Part shown: one piece after another, positions 29,855-38,742 of the stretch | How positions within the stretch are numbered: the stretch's first letter is position 1 | Layout of the letters: each line of letters begins with the position of its first letter | Assembly (NCBI GenBank): GCA_937871295.1 | Contig: CALMRE010000254.1 | Span: 1 to 38,742, forward strand | Length of the DNA stretch: 38,742 nucleotides | Direction of reading: 5' to 3' | Origin: an uncultured bacterium | GTDB taxonomy: Bacteria > UBP6 > UBA1177 > JAKLFG01 | The notes under the pieces: generated by a model | Told to the model about the DNA's origin: nothing | Database searches by the model: none | The model's input: the letters and a program-made list of their open reading frames with translations, nothing else | Program-made: the position numbers and the translations under genes

Positions 29855-30439
29855 ATGACCTTTCGACTCTTGCGCACCTACGCCGTCATCGGCCTTTTTG
29901 ACAAACAGGGAGAACGGTTCATTACGGCGCTCTGGGAACGGCTGGGAGAAGCAGGCATCCCCTGCGGCGTTCAGGAATACCGTGGCGCGCGACCGCACGT
30001 GACCTTTTCCATATTCACCGGCTGCGGAAAAGAACGGGCGATCGCGACGGTCGCCGGTATCGCGAAAGACCTACGCCCGATGCGACTCGAATTAGACCGG
30101 ATCGGCCTGTTCGCCATCGAAGGGCTATCGGCTTTTCTCGGTATCACGCCCACCCGGCCGCTGCTCGCGCTCCATCGCCGCATCGACGCGGCGACCGGCT
30201 CGTGCGCCGATCGATCGGTACCCTACTACCGCCCCGAACGCTGGATACCCCACTGCACCCTTTCCACGGCGCTTCAGAAACAGCATGTCCCCGCGATACG
30301 ACGGATCGGCAAAGAGTTATCCCTGCCGCGACGTTTCAGACTTTGCGGACTGGGCTTCACCGAACTTGATCATGAACGGCAGCGGTGGTCGTATGAACGC
30401 GACTTCCCCTTCGGCGGGCAGGGCTCGCTATCCGAATAG
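29855..30439 (+). CDS. 2'-5' RNA ligase / 2H phosphoesterase superfamily protein
   Basis: 194 aa with two HxT/Sx-type motifs: RPHVTFSIF and WIPHCTLSTAL. Confidence 0.8.
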   Translation: MTFRLLRTYAVIGLFDKQGERFITALWERLGEAGIPCGVQEYRGARPHVTFSIFTGCGKERAIATVAGIAKDLRPMRLELDRIGLFAIEGLSAFLGITPTRPLLALHRRIDAATGSCADRSVPYYRPERWIPHCTLSTALQKQHVPAIRRIGKELSLPRRFRLCGLGFTELDHERQRWSYERDFPFGGQGSLSE

Positions 30440-32146
30440 TTTCGCCATGAGTTCCGCCATATCGCGCAGGCGGTACGGCTTGCGGAGGCTTTCGCGGAAA
30501 CCGTAATCGGCGGGATGCGCCATGACCGGATCCTCGGAATAGCCGCTGGAAGCGGCCGCCAACACATCGGGGTCGAGGTTCCGCAATGCCTTCAGCGCAT
30601 CGACGCCGCCCACATCGCCCGGCACCGTCAGATCGAGCAGTACCGCATCGAACGGCGCACCGGACCGTTTCGCCTCGGCATAGCGCTCGACCGCCTCGTT
30701 ACCGCCTGCAACGACGACCGCCTGAAAACCGAGCGTGGAAAGCATCTCTACCGCCAGATCCCGTATGGCGGCGTCGTCATCCATGACCAGTATCCGTTCT
30801 CCCTTTTTGCTTTCCGGCAACGGTTCCGGCTCCGGCGGTGTCTCGAAAAGACGGCCTTCCGCTTCAGATGCGGGAAGGTATATCGTGAAAACGGTACCGC
30901 GCCCCGGGTCCGATTCGACATCTATGTGGCCGCCGTGTTTGCGGATTATCGAATGGGAGATCGCAAGCCCCAGACCGCTCCCTTTCGGTTTGGTGGTGAA
31001 GAAAGGGTCGAATATGCGCGGCAGAATGTCCCGCGGGATGCCGTTCCCCTTGTCGCACACCGTGACTCTTATATACTGCCCCGTTCGCAAGGAAGAGTCC
31101 TGCCCCTCCGGCACGACATGGTTCGCGGCCGTTATCTCTATGATGCCGCCGTGCGGCAGGGCATCCCGCGCATTGAGGACCAGATTGCTGATGACCTGCC
31201 CGATGTGGTTCCGGTCGAAATCGCACAGCCACAGATCATCGGGAAAAGAGCAGCGACAGGAAACGGTCGAACCGGCGAGCGAAAAATCGGCCGCGTGCTT
31301 AATCACCGGACCTATTTTCCCGATCTGCTTCTGCGGGATACCGCCCTTTGCAAAGGTAAGCAGTTGCTGCGTGAGATCGCGCGCCCGGTCGAAGTTCAGC
31401 AGCGCCTTTTCGAGCAGTTCCCGCATGCGGCCGTCGGGCGCCAGACCGCGCGCCATATCGACATAGCCGAACATCGCCGAAAGGAGGTTGTTGAAATCAT
31501 GCGCGATCCCCCCCGAAAGGACCGCGAGTTTGTCGAGATTCTGTATCCGCTGGATGCTGTCGAGCATCTGTTTGCGTTCGGTTATCTCACGCACCGCGCT
31601 GATGAAACCGATGACCCGGCGGCTATGTCCATCGAAGCGGGGATAGATGGTGTTGATGATCCAGTGCTGCTGTCCTTTTTTATCGATGATACGCCCCTCG
31701 CGCGCCACCGTCCGGCCGCCGAGCACTTCGGCGAAGGCTTTTTTCGCCATCTCGCGATCGTCGGGATGGAGTATGCCGACCCATTTTTCGAGCGTATCCA
31801 CTTCCGAAGGATCGTACCCGTATTCGCGGAACAGTTTGTCGGCGATCCATTCGCGATGGAACCGTCCGTCGGGCAGGAGAATGACGCTCGACGCCGAATC
31901 CATCGTCAGCTCCGAAAGGATCCGGTAGCGTTCCTCGGAACGGCGGAGCGCCTCTTCGGTCTCCTTGCGCATAAGGATATCCGTTTCGAGTTGACGGTTG
32001 CGCCGCTCGAGTTCGGCCGTCCGTTCGGCGACGAGCTGTTCGAGTTCCCGCGCCCTTTTCGACGCCGGGCCGGAAGCGCTTTTCTTTTTGGGCGTCTCGC
32101 CCGAAGAAGCCGTTTTCTTCTTCGGTGTGGTCCGTTTCTCGGCCAT
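30428..32146 (-). CDS. Hybrid sensor histidine kinase: coiled coil, PAS, HisKA/HATPase, C-terminal receiver
   Basis: PAS-like REWIADKLFREYGYDPSEVDTLEKWVGILHPDDREM; GGIAHDFNNLLSAMFGYVDMA; GSGLGLAISHSIIRKHGGHIDV; receiver ILVMDDDAAIRDL...DAVLLDLTVPG. Confidence 0.92.
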   Translation of the reverse strand: MAEKRTTPKKKTASSGETPKKKSASGPASKRARELEQLVAERTAELERRNRQLETDILMRKETEEALRRSEERYRILSELTMDSASSVILLPDGRFHREWIADKLFREYGYDPSEVDTLEKWVGILHPDDREMAKKAFAEVLGGRTVAREGRIIDKKGQQHWIINTIYPRFDGHSRRVIGFISAVREITERKQMLDSIQRIQNLDKLAVLSGGIAHDFNNLLSAMFGYVDMARGLAPDGRMRELLEKALLNFDRARDLTQQLLTFAKGGIPQKQIGKIGPVIKHAADFSLAGSTVSCRCSFPDDLWLCDFDRNHIGQVISNLVLNARDALPHGGIIEITAANHVVPEGQDSSLRTGQYIRVTVCDKGNGIPRDILPRIFDPFFTTKPKGSGLGLAISHSIIRKHGGHIDVESDPGRGTVFTIYLPASEAEGRLFETPPEPEPLPESKKGERILVMDDDAAIRDLAVEMLSTLGFQAVVVAGGNEAVERYAEAKRSGAPFDAVLLDLTVPGDVGGVDALKALRNLDPDVLAAASSGYSEDPVMAHPADYGFRESLRKPYRLRDMAELMAKLFG

Positions 32147-32166
32147 GATCAACCTCGTCGTTGGTT

Positions 32167-32748
32167 CTATCGCTCCGTTCCGGTCAACTTCGTAAAAAGA
32201 CCCCGGTTCTTTTCAAGCATTTTTCCTTCCATCAGATCTTCCATCGCCGCCTCGTAGTGTTCCCGTTTGACGCCGGGAATGAGCCCGTCCCGGCAGATCG
32301 CCGCGAGAAGCGCGACATTCTGCATCCGCGTATCGGGCAGATCGTCGACCCGGACCCTGATGTTCTTCACTCTGCGGCGTTCGCATTCTTGCGCGATGGT
32401 CTCGGCCGCCACCTCGGGCGCCGCGCCGACGCGCACCTCAAGCGGCTGCCAGACGGTGTCGTACCAGACGAGTGTCCCGCCATCCTTGAGGGAACCATTG
32501 AGCGCCCGGAGCGCCTCGTGCCGTTCGAGCGCCACCGCGATGTCGGCCTGACCAACGGGGATAAGCGGCGAATGGACATCCTCGCCGATACGCAGATGCG
32601 ACACCACGATGCCGCCGCGCTGGGCAAGGCCGTGGGTATCGACCCCTTTGACCGTAAGCCCCGCATGATCGGCCGCCCGGATGAGCGCCTCCGAAAGCAT
32701 CCCGATCCCCTGTCCGCCGACCCCGGTGATATAGATATTCATCGTCAT
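32167..32748 (-). CDS. iorB: Indolepyruvate ferredoxin oxidoreductase beta subunit
   Basis: NIYITGVGGQGIGMLSEALIRAADHAGLTVKGVDTHGLAQRGGIVVSHLRIG; adjacent to iorA. Confidence 0.93.
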   Translation of the reverse strand: MTMNIYITGVGGQGIGMLSEALIRAADHAGLTVKGVDTHGLAQRGGIVVSHLRIGEDVHSPLIPVGQADIAVALERHEALRALNGSLKDGGTLVWYDTVWQPLEVRVGAAPEVAAETIAQECERRRVKNIRVRVDDLPDTRMQNVALLAAICRDGLIPGVKREHYEAAMEDLMEGKMLEKNRGLFTKLTGTER

Positions 32749-32758
32749 GGCTTGCTCC

Positions 32759-34630
32759 CTACGCTTTCGGTTTGATCGCCTTGGACGGACAGGTCTGCAT
32801 GCAGGAACCGTCGCCGATGCACAGGTCGGTATTGACCGTCACCTTTCCATTCGGGAGCCGCGTGAAGGTCGGGCAGGCGAATTTTTCGACACATTCATGC
32901 ACGCCGTCGCAGAGTTCGGGCGGCACCATGACCTGCTTCTCCTTGAAATCGGGCTTGCGGCGCTGTTCCCGCATATATTTCAGCATGCAGGGATGCTTCG
33001 CGATGACCACCGAGAACTCCGGTATCTCGACCGCCTGCTTCACCAACTCGATGAGTTTCCCCTGCTGGTAGGCGTCGACCTCGAAGATATGCTTGACGCC
33101 GAGTCCTTCAAGTACGCGGCGGACCGGTATCGCATCGGTGATCTCGTTGAAATTCTTTCCGACCGCCGGATGGTCCTGATGGCCCGTCATCGCGGTGGTG
33201 CCGTTCTCCATGAGGATAAGCGTCACCTTGTGCTTATTGAAGATCGCATTGATGATGCCGGGAAGTCCCGCGTGGAAGAAGGTCGAGTCGCCGAGGAAGG
33301 CGATCACCTTGCGCTCGGTCTGGAAGAGCGACAGCCCCGACCCCATCGGCACCGAGGCGCCCATGCACATGAGCAGTTCGTTCATTTTGTAGGGCGGCAG
33401 GAAACCGAGCGAGTGACAGCCGATATCGCCCACCCGGATATCGGCCGGAGCAAGCGCTTTCTTTATCGCGTAGAAGGCGCTCCGGTGACCGCAGCCGGGA
33501 CACATCTGCGCCGGTCGCTTCGGCGCGTAGGGCTGTTCGGCCGGCCGCGCCGCTTTCTCGGGAAGCATATCGGGCCATTCACTGCGCAGTATGCCGTATA
33601 CCTTGTCGGGGGTATATTCGCCGATCCACTCCTCGGGGTCGCGTTTGCCGCTGATGCGGGTCGTCAGTCCCTTGTCGTAGGCGAGCGCTTTGACCTGCGG
33701 TTCGATGATCGCGTCTAGTTCTTCGAGTATCTTCACCTCGCGGTGACTTTCCAGGAACGCCTGTATGAGCCCCGCCGGAAGCGGGTGCAGAGTACCCAGT
33801 TTCAGGATATCGGGCTTTTTCGCCACACCCTGCAGGACATCCATGAGCGAAAGATAGGTCGTGCCGAAGGTGATGACGCCGCGGTCGCGGTTCCGGTTGT
33901 CTTCGCTCCGGTTGAGCGGTGTCCGGTCGAAATCCGCGGCAAGCGCGGCAAGCCGCGCGAGGGCGCGCCGTTTCATCGGGAAAACCTCGGTCGTGATAGG
34001 GATGTAGGGACCGTTCTGCGGATCGAAGCGCGGCGTTTTGTCCCACGGCTTCGGACTCCAGCCGGAAAAAGATACCTTTTCCTTTTGATGGCAGACATGG
34101 GTCGTCAGCCGCAGCACCACCGGCATCCCCTTCTCGACCGATATGCGGGCCGCCTCTTTATAAAAGGAATAGACCTCCGCCGGGGTCGCCGGCTCGAGGA
34201 CCGGCGTATACGAAAGAAGCGCGAAGTGGCGGTTATCCTGTTCGTTCTGCTAGCTGTGGGCGCCGGGATCGTCGCCCCAGATGATGACCATCCCGCCGAT
34301 CAGGTTCATGTGGCCGAGCTGGACGAAGGTGTCGGCGGCGACATTGAGTCCGACGCTCTTGAAAAAGACGCACGACAGATGGCCGTTGACCGACGCGCCG
34401 TAGGCCACCTCGGTCGCCACTTTCTCGTTGGTGGAGAATTCGAAGTAGAAGGGGCGCTGGTCGGTCGGGAGGCTCTTTATCGCCTCGGCGATCTCGGGGG
34501 TGGGCGAGCCGGGGTAACTGGTCACCACCCGCGTTCCGGTCTCTATCATCGCCCGGACCACGGCGGTGTTGCCGATGACGATCTCGGAAAAGGGCTGCTC
34601 GGATAAAAGGAGCGTTCCTAACTGTTTCAT
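32759..34630 (-). pseudogene. iorA: Indolepyruvate ferredoxin oxidoreductase alpha subunit, interrupted by one in-frame TAG at 34250-34252 (pseudogene, sequencing error or readthrough gene)
   Basis: The ORFs 34250..34630 and 32759..34126 share one reading frame. Translating across gives ...IIWGDDPGAHS*QNEQDNRHFALLSYTPVLEPATPAEVYSFYKEAARISVEKGMPVVLRLTTHVCHQKE... TPP-domain and ferredoxin-type CIGDGSCMQTCP motifs are intact downstream. Confidence 0.93.
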
Positions 34631-36036
34631 ACGGGACCTCCGGCCGACGCCTCCTCAAGGTATATCGAGAGTATCTGTGTCAGGCCGGCCGCCGGCAGCA
34701 CCATCCCCGCACTATCGGGGATATCCACTACGGCATCCGCCTTGACTTTCCGTTGCTCCTTGACCGCGAACGATGCATCAAGCACGAAAACATCGGCCTG
34801 CCCGCTGTAACTTTCGAACCGGCCCCCCGAAACCGCGAGCTCCGCGGTCGCCGGCAACTTCAGTATGCTCCCGGGAGGATAGACGCCGGTGACGCCGATG
34901 AACGCTTCGGCGATCTCCCTTTTGAACGCCCCCATCCTGATGTTCCTCAAAATACTGCGCAAGGCTTCCGGTCTTGAAAAAAGAGGCCCGGTGTACGGAT
35001 AGCCGGCGGGCCATTCCCTCGTGACGGCGTCATAGTAGGCGACCACCTTGAGTATCTCCGCCGAAACGGTGCCGCAACTGCTGTTGGCCAACAACAGGCC
35101 CGTATCGGAAAAGTCCGTTATCCGGGCCGAGGCATTGAGGGCCGCTTCGACCCTGCCGTAGTGAAACTCATCCATCCGCGAGAGGACCGTGTAGCCCGTA
35201 TCGAGTTCCGCGGCAATGTATTGAAAATATGCCGCTATGGCGGTCCGCTTGATAAAGATATCGTCAAAGCCCAATTTCAGGGAGACAAGTAGCGACAGCA
35301 AGGCTCTGTTGGCCGCCGAAGCGCCTTTGACATCGCCTTGATATTCCGCGCTGGAAGCGAGGAACAGGAGGAGATCGTACACGGCGGTGCCGGCCGTATT
35401 GCGCGCTATCATTATCGCATCCTGCACGCTTCTTTCGATCATCCGGAGCGGTATGCTTTCGGAGGCCGACGCCATCTTCCCGTATTCGGCGAACTCGGAG
35501 GCCATTTTACGGTAGATCCGGCGACAGGACTGCGCCGGCGTATAGATCGGGAGGTTGCCGGACTCTTCCGGATCGTATGCGGATGTTTCTATGTGCGGCA
35601 TATCGGGCAGTTCCGATCTCACCCGCTGATAGACCTGCACCTTGGGCTCCCGCCCGACCGGATATTTCCCTATCACCCGGTAAAAATCGAGTATCTCCTT
35701 ATCGGTCACCCCCCGCTTGAAAACGACCCCCGACATACACAGGGAAAGGAACAGGTCGTAGATATCCTCGAAATACTTGTCATCCTGCCGTTGCCCGCGT
35801 ATACGCACCTTGTCGACCTTGACATCGATCCCGTCGAACAGTATCGAAACCTCATCCTTCTCTCTGAAAAAGAAATCCAGCACCTTCTTGAAAACGTCCA
35901 GTTCCTCGTCTATCCGGGCATTTTCGCTGCTGTACATCTTGACATTCTTCCAGAAGGTGAAGAACGACCGGGTCAGGTTGTAGCGCCACTTCTTGGGGGA
36001 ATTCTCGAATTCCGGCAGATTTCTTCTTTCTTCCAC
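34627..36036 (-). CDS. Hypothetical protein; N-terminal module shared with the upstream gene; GTG start
   Basis: 469 aa; contains VVFKRGVTDKEILDFYRVIGKYPV; stop overlaps the iorA start (ATGA). Confidence 0.8.
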   Translation of the reverse strand: MEERRNLPEFENSPKKWRYNLTRSFFTFWKNVKMYSSENARIDEELDVFKKVLDFFFREKDEVSILFDGIDVKVDKVRIRGQRQDDKYFEDIYDLFLSLCMSGVVFKRGVTDKEILDFYRVIGKYPVGREPKVQVYQRVRSELPDMPHIETSAYDPEESGNLPIYTPAQSCRRIYRKMASEFAEYGKMASASESIPLRMIERSVQDAIMIARNTAGTAVYDLLLFLASSAEYQGDVKGASAANRALLSLLVSLKLGFDDIFIKRTAIAAYFQYIAAELDTGYTVLSRMDEFHYGRVEAALNASARITDFSDTGLLLANSSCGTVSAEILKVVAYYDAVTREWPAGYPYTGPLFSRPEALRSILRNIRMGAFKREIAEAFIGVTGVYPPGSILKLPATAELAVSGGRFESYSGQADVFVLDASFAVKEQRKVKADAVVDIPDSAGMVLPAAGLTQILSIYLEEASAGGPV

Positions 36037-36037
36037 G

Positions 36038-37930
36038 CTATCCTCTCCCCTGTATGATGGCTTTCGTTTCCTTGTCGCCCTCCTTCAGAGCCTTCTCGAA
36101 CCATTTCTGTATCAGCGTGGAACGACCGCTTCGCGTTTTCATATGGTCGAAAACGATCTTCTTGAAAGGGGCGTATTTCTTCCTGTTGAAAAAACCGCCC
36201 CTGAGTTTGAAAACATACTCCAGCGCCTTCAAGACATCGGGCAACACCAACCCCTTGGCAAGACCCAACACCTGCTCTATCTCCTGTTTCTCAAGGGCGG
36301 CGAAATCTTCGCCCTTGACCCGCCGTTCGATCTGCTTCGAGATGGGGGCGAGGTCCTCCACCCGGCCGAGTCCCCGCAGTGCGATGCGGCGCAACTCGCG
36401 GTTATCGGAGAAGAGGAGATTCGCCGGAAGATCAAAGAATTCAGGACGCTGGGAGGCAAGTATCAGGTCGACATACTTTTCGTAATCGCCGATGTCGAAT
36501 TTACCCCTGTTCTCGGGCTTGAATATCTCGTTGAGTATCTGTTTCGCGGCGATACCCTTCATCTTGACCAGATTCTCAACCGCCAGAGCGCGCACCTCCT
36601 CGTCGGGCGAGAAGATCGCCCGGTGCCAATACTCTATATTCTCATCGGCATCGTAGAGGCTCAAGACCCGGGCCGCCTCGATCCGTACCTGCCTGACCTG
36701 ATGGTTCATCACCTGCCGGGCTATCGGAAGATAATCCTGCCGGTATATGTAGCGAAGGACGAATAAAAGATTTCTCAGGACATGCCAGTCGGTATGTTCC
36801 GCCAATCTTTTCGCCAGCGCCAGATCTTTGAGATTCTCGGCGATGACCTCCAGACAGTGAAGCCGGACCTCCTTCGATGAGAGTTCGACCAATTCGAGGA
36901 AAACCTGCTCAAAAGAACTTTGACTCGCGAAGTAGAGGAAATCGCCGAAACTCCGTATCTGTGACGGAGAAAGAGGCATCTTGGCGACGACATCGAAAAG
37001 CTGGCCCAAGAACTGTTCCGCAGTGATCTTCTCCAACGCGCTTCTGATCTGGCCCCTGCGGGGGTCTTCGGGTTCCTTTATCGCGCCGTCGAGCTGCTGC
37101 AGCGCGTTGATGAACGGGACCCCCGATTCGAAATCGCCCCTCTGCAGATTGGTCTCCGCGTATCCGCACAGTTTGGCAACAATGTTCTTTGACACGTCGC
37201 TGTTGGCGCTCAAAGCGAAATGAACCGTCTTTTCGAGATACCGCTGTACGGTGAACACCTTGCCCCGCTTGGCCAGCCATTCTTCGAACTCGCCGCTCCT
37301 CGTTTTCCCGATATTGTCGAACTCCCGGACGACATCGTACATCTCCTGCGGCTTTCTGATCGCCATCGCCATAAGCGCCGGGAAGTTCAGCGGAGGTCGT
37401 TCGCAGGCGAACTCCTCCTCCCTCCACGGTTCGGGATCGCCCATGTCGGGATCGGATATCGTGCCGATATGAGTGATCCCGTAGTCCCATAAACGGGTGT
37501 TGAAATCGTAGTCGACCAAGGTGTAATTTATCGTTTCCTGTATGACGGAGAAAAAGTTGAGGAACTCCTCCTTGGTGACCCCTTTTACGAAATAAAGTTC
37601 ACGGATCTCGTTGACCAGAAAGATGTTGCGGAATTTCCGCTCCCCTTCATCGAAGAGATTTACCCGTTTCTCCTGAAAGTAGAAACCGACCTTTTTGGTA
37701 ACGACCGACGCGTAGGGCAGGTTGTTATGGATAAGTTCCATGTTCTGTCCCAGCGTTTCGGTGAATTCTTCGAATATCTTATCCTTTATGGAGTACAGTT
37801 CGGTCATTTTGGATATCTTCACCAGAATGGCGATGACCGCGCGCACCCCCCGGTAAAGTTGTTGTTTCTTCTCGAGCGGGATCGATTTGAAATATTCGGT
37901 GAGTTCCTTTTTTTTACCGATGTAGAGCAA
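36038..37930 (-). CDS. HEAT-repeat-like hypothetical protein with N-terminal module; TTG start
   Basis: 630 aa; contains ELYFVKGVTKEEFLNFFSVIQE; helical repeats such as RQVMNHQVRQVRIEAARVLSLYDADENIEYWHRAIFSPDEEVRALAVENLVKMKG; GGGGGAG-like RBS. Confidence 0.82.
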   Translation of the reverse strand: MLYIGKKKELTEYFKSIPLEKKQQLYRGVRAVIAILVKISKMTELYSIKDKIFEEFTETLGQNMELIHNNLPYASVVTKKVGFYFQEKRVNLFDEGERKFRNIFLVNEIRELYFVKGVTKEEFLNFFSVIQETINYTLVDYDFNTRLWDYGITHIGTISDPDMGDPEPWREEEFACERPPLNFPALMAMAIRKPQEMYDVVREFDNIGKTRSGEFEEWLAKRGKVFTVQRYLEKTVHFALSANSDVSKNIVAKLCGYAETNLQRGDFESGVPFINALQQLDGAIKEPEDPRRGQIRSALEKITAEQFLGQLFDVVAKMPLSPSQIRSFGDFLYFASQSSFEQVFLELVELSSKEVRLHCLEVIAENLKDLALAKRLAEHTDWHVLRNLLFVLRYIYRQDYLPIARQVMNHQVRQVRIEAARVLSLYDADENIEYWHRAIFSPDEEVRALAVENLVKMKGIAAKQILNEIFKPENRGKFDIGDYEKYVDLILASQRPEFFDLPANLLFSDNRELRRIALRGLGRVEDLAPISKQIERRVKGEDFAALEKQEIEQVLGLAKGLVLPDVLKALEYVFKLRGGFFNRKKYAPFKKIVFDHMKTRSGRSTLIQKWFEKALKEGDKETKAIIQGRG

Positions 37931-37968
37931 GTACTCCCCCTTTTTCAGACATTCGTCCCGAACGGGCG

Positions 37969-37998
37969 ATTATAGCGTACAAGGCCCTCCGAAAGCAA
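37969..37998 (-). promoter_or_regulatory. Putative sigma70 promoter of the HEAT protein / iorAB / histidine kinase operon
   Basis: Minus strand TTGCTT (37998-37993), 18 nt, TATAAT (37974-37969), followed by a short leader to the TTG start at 37930. Confidence 0.65.
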
Positions 37999-38113
37999 GA
38001 CATTTTTTCTTTTAATTCTTTTGTTCTAATGTGAAAAAGGTGGTCAGTGCGGCTGAGTCCCCGCTCCTTCTTTTCTCCGCGCGCCGTTCACTTTTCACGA
38101 CTCACGAAAGGTC

Positions 38114-38368
38114 CTATGTCGAGGAGCCCGCCAGCGGCGCCATATCCCACTTCATTTCACAGGTCATGTCGCCGCTGTTGCTCTGCGCTTCGACGCCGGG
38201 AAGAGCGATGGTTGATTTCGCGGTGTTTCGATAGTTCAGGTGGTAGCTGTATTTCCGGCCGATTGAAAGATCATAGGTACGGATAGCGGAAAGATACCAA
38301 AGGATAAGACCGGAAAGAAATACTAAAGCAACAAGTGTTGCAAAAAGGATTTTTGGGGGGGTCATCAT
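38114..38368 (-). CDS. Small hypothetical protein with N-terminal TM/signal segment (possibly truncated)
   Basis: 84 aa MMTPPKILFATLVALVFLSGLILWYLSAIRTYDLSIGRKYSYHLNYRNTAKSTIALPG... Confidence 0.5.
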   Translation of the reverse strand: MMTPPKILFATLVALVFLSGLILWYLSAIRTYDLSIGRKYSYHLNYRNTAKSTIALPGVEAQSNSGDMTCEMKWDMAPLAGSST

Positions 38369-38375
38369 TGGGAGG

Positions 38376-38742
38376 TTACTGGCATTTTTCGGGAGTTTGT
38401 TCGTCCGCGCTATTTCCGGTAATGATCAAATCGCTGTTATTCTCTTTTATTTTCTCGAATTGGGACAAATCGACAATACAGTTCCCCCATATAGAAAGCA
38501 TATTAAGAGATGTTGTCTTATATAAAGGAGAAATGTCCTTTATGTAGTTTCCATTAACATAGAGCGAAGTTAAAACTGAAAGTTCCCCTATGGGTTCTAA
38601 ATCATTTATTTTGTTGTTGCTAAGTTTCAGCCATTCTAGTTTCGTCAGAGTGCGGAGCGGTTCGAGTGATTCAATTTGGTTGTCGCTTGCACCAATTTCT
38701 TCGAGATTAGGCATGTTTTCTATCCCTTTCAGATTCGAAACC
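38376..38742 (-). CDS. Leucine-rich repeat protein, C-terminal part (5' end outside window)
   Basis: LRRs of LxxLxxLxLxxNxIxDLxPI type: LTKLEWLKLSNNKINDLEPIGELSVLTSLYVNGNYIKDISPL; frame stays open to the window edge (..VSNLKGIENMPNLEE..). Confidence 0.8.
   Translation of the reverse strand, partial: VSNLKGIENMPNLEEIGASDNQIESLEPLRTLTKLEWLKLSNNKINDLEPIGELSVLTSLYVNGNYIKDISPLYKTTSLNMLSIWGNCIVDLSQFEKIKENNSDLIITGNSADEQTPEKCQ

Noticed and set aside
34250-34252. Genome-wide reassignment of TAG (or pyrrolysine) as the default explanation for the iorA amber codon
   Set aside because: Several other genes in the window terminate at TAG at sensible ends, and the site is normally Ser, which is not a known pyrrolysine site. 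Local causes are more likely.

Overview
The window is a GC-rich bacterial chromosomal segment, probably from a deltaproteobacterial/Myxococcota-like or candidate-phylum lineage. That guess rests on the Cys-rich and MopE-like repeats and a Myxococcus-like pil gene order; taxonomy is inferred only. Most genes are on the minus strand. Recognisable modules: (i) tandem paralogous envelope proteins; (ii) a stand-alone AAA_14/DUF4143 ATPase with iterated promoter repeats; (iii) a putative operon of YfgM-like TPR protein, BamB-like propeller, HU/IHF protein and a RadC-type JAB + DinG helicase fusion; (iv) a plus-strand set of secreted/envelope unknowns, one with a long charged ER/K helix; (v) pepT; (vi) a secreted protease island with two subtilases and one HExxH lipoprotein protease carrying Cys-rich modules; (vii) a pilB-pilT-pilC-pilS-pilR-pilD run continuing into malic enzyme, cobO and mutS2; (viii) a 2H phosphoesterase; (ix) a five-gene run of two related unknowns, iorA, iorB and a hybrid histidine kinase; (x) a partial LRR gene at the right edge. 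Most notable: a single in-frame TAG inside the conserved HSSQNEQD-type motif of iorA, with the rest of the gene intact; the JAB-DinG fusion next to HU; a shared C-terminal Cys-(Ser/Ala)-Leu-Ile-Leu tail on two otherwise diverged tandem subtilases; and repeated motifs that form the promoter of the DUF4143 ATPase. No CRISPR array, rRNA, tRNA or transposon was recognised by eye. No homology search was run.
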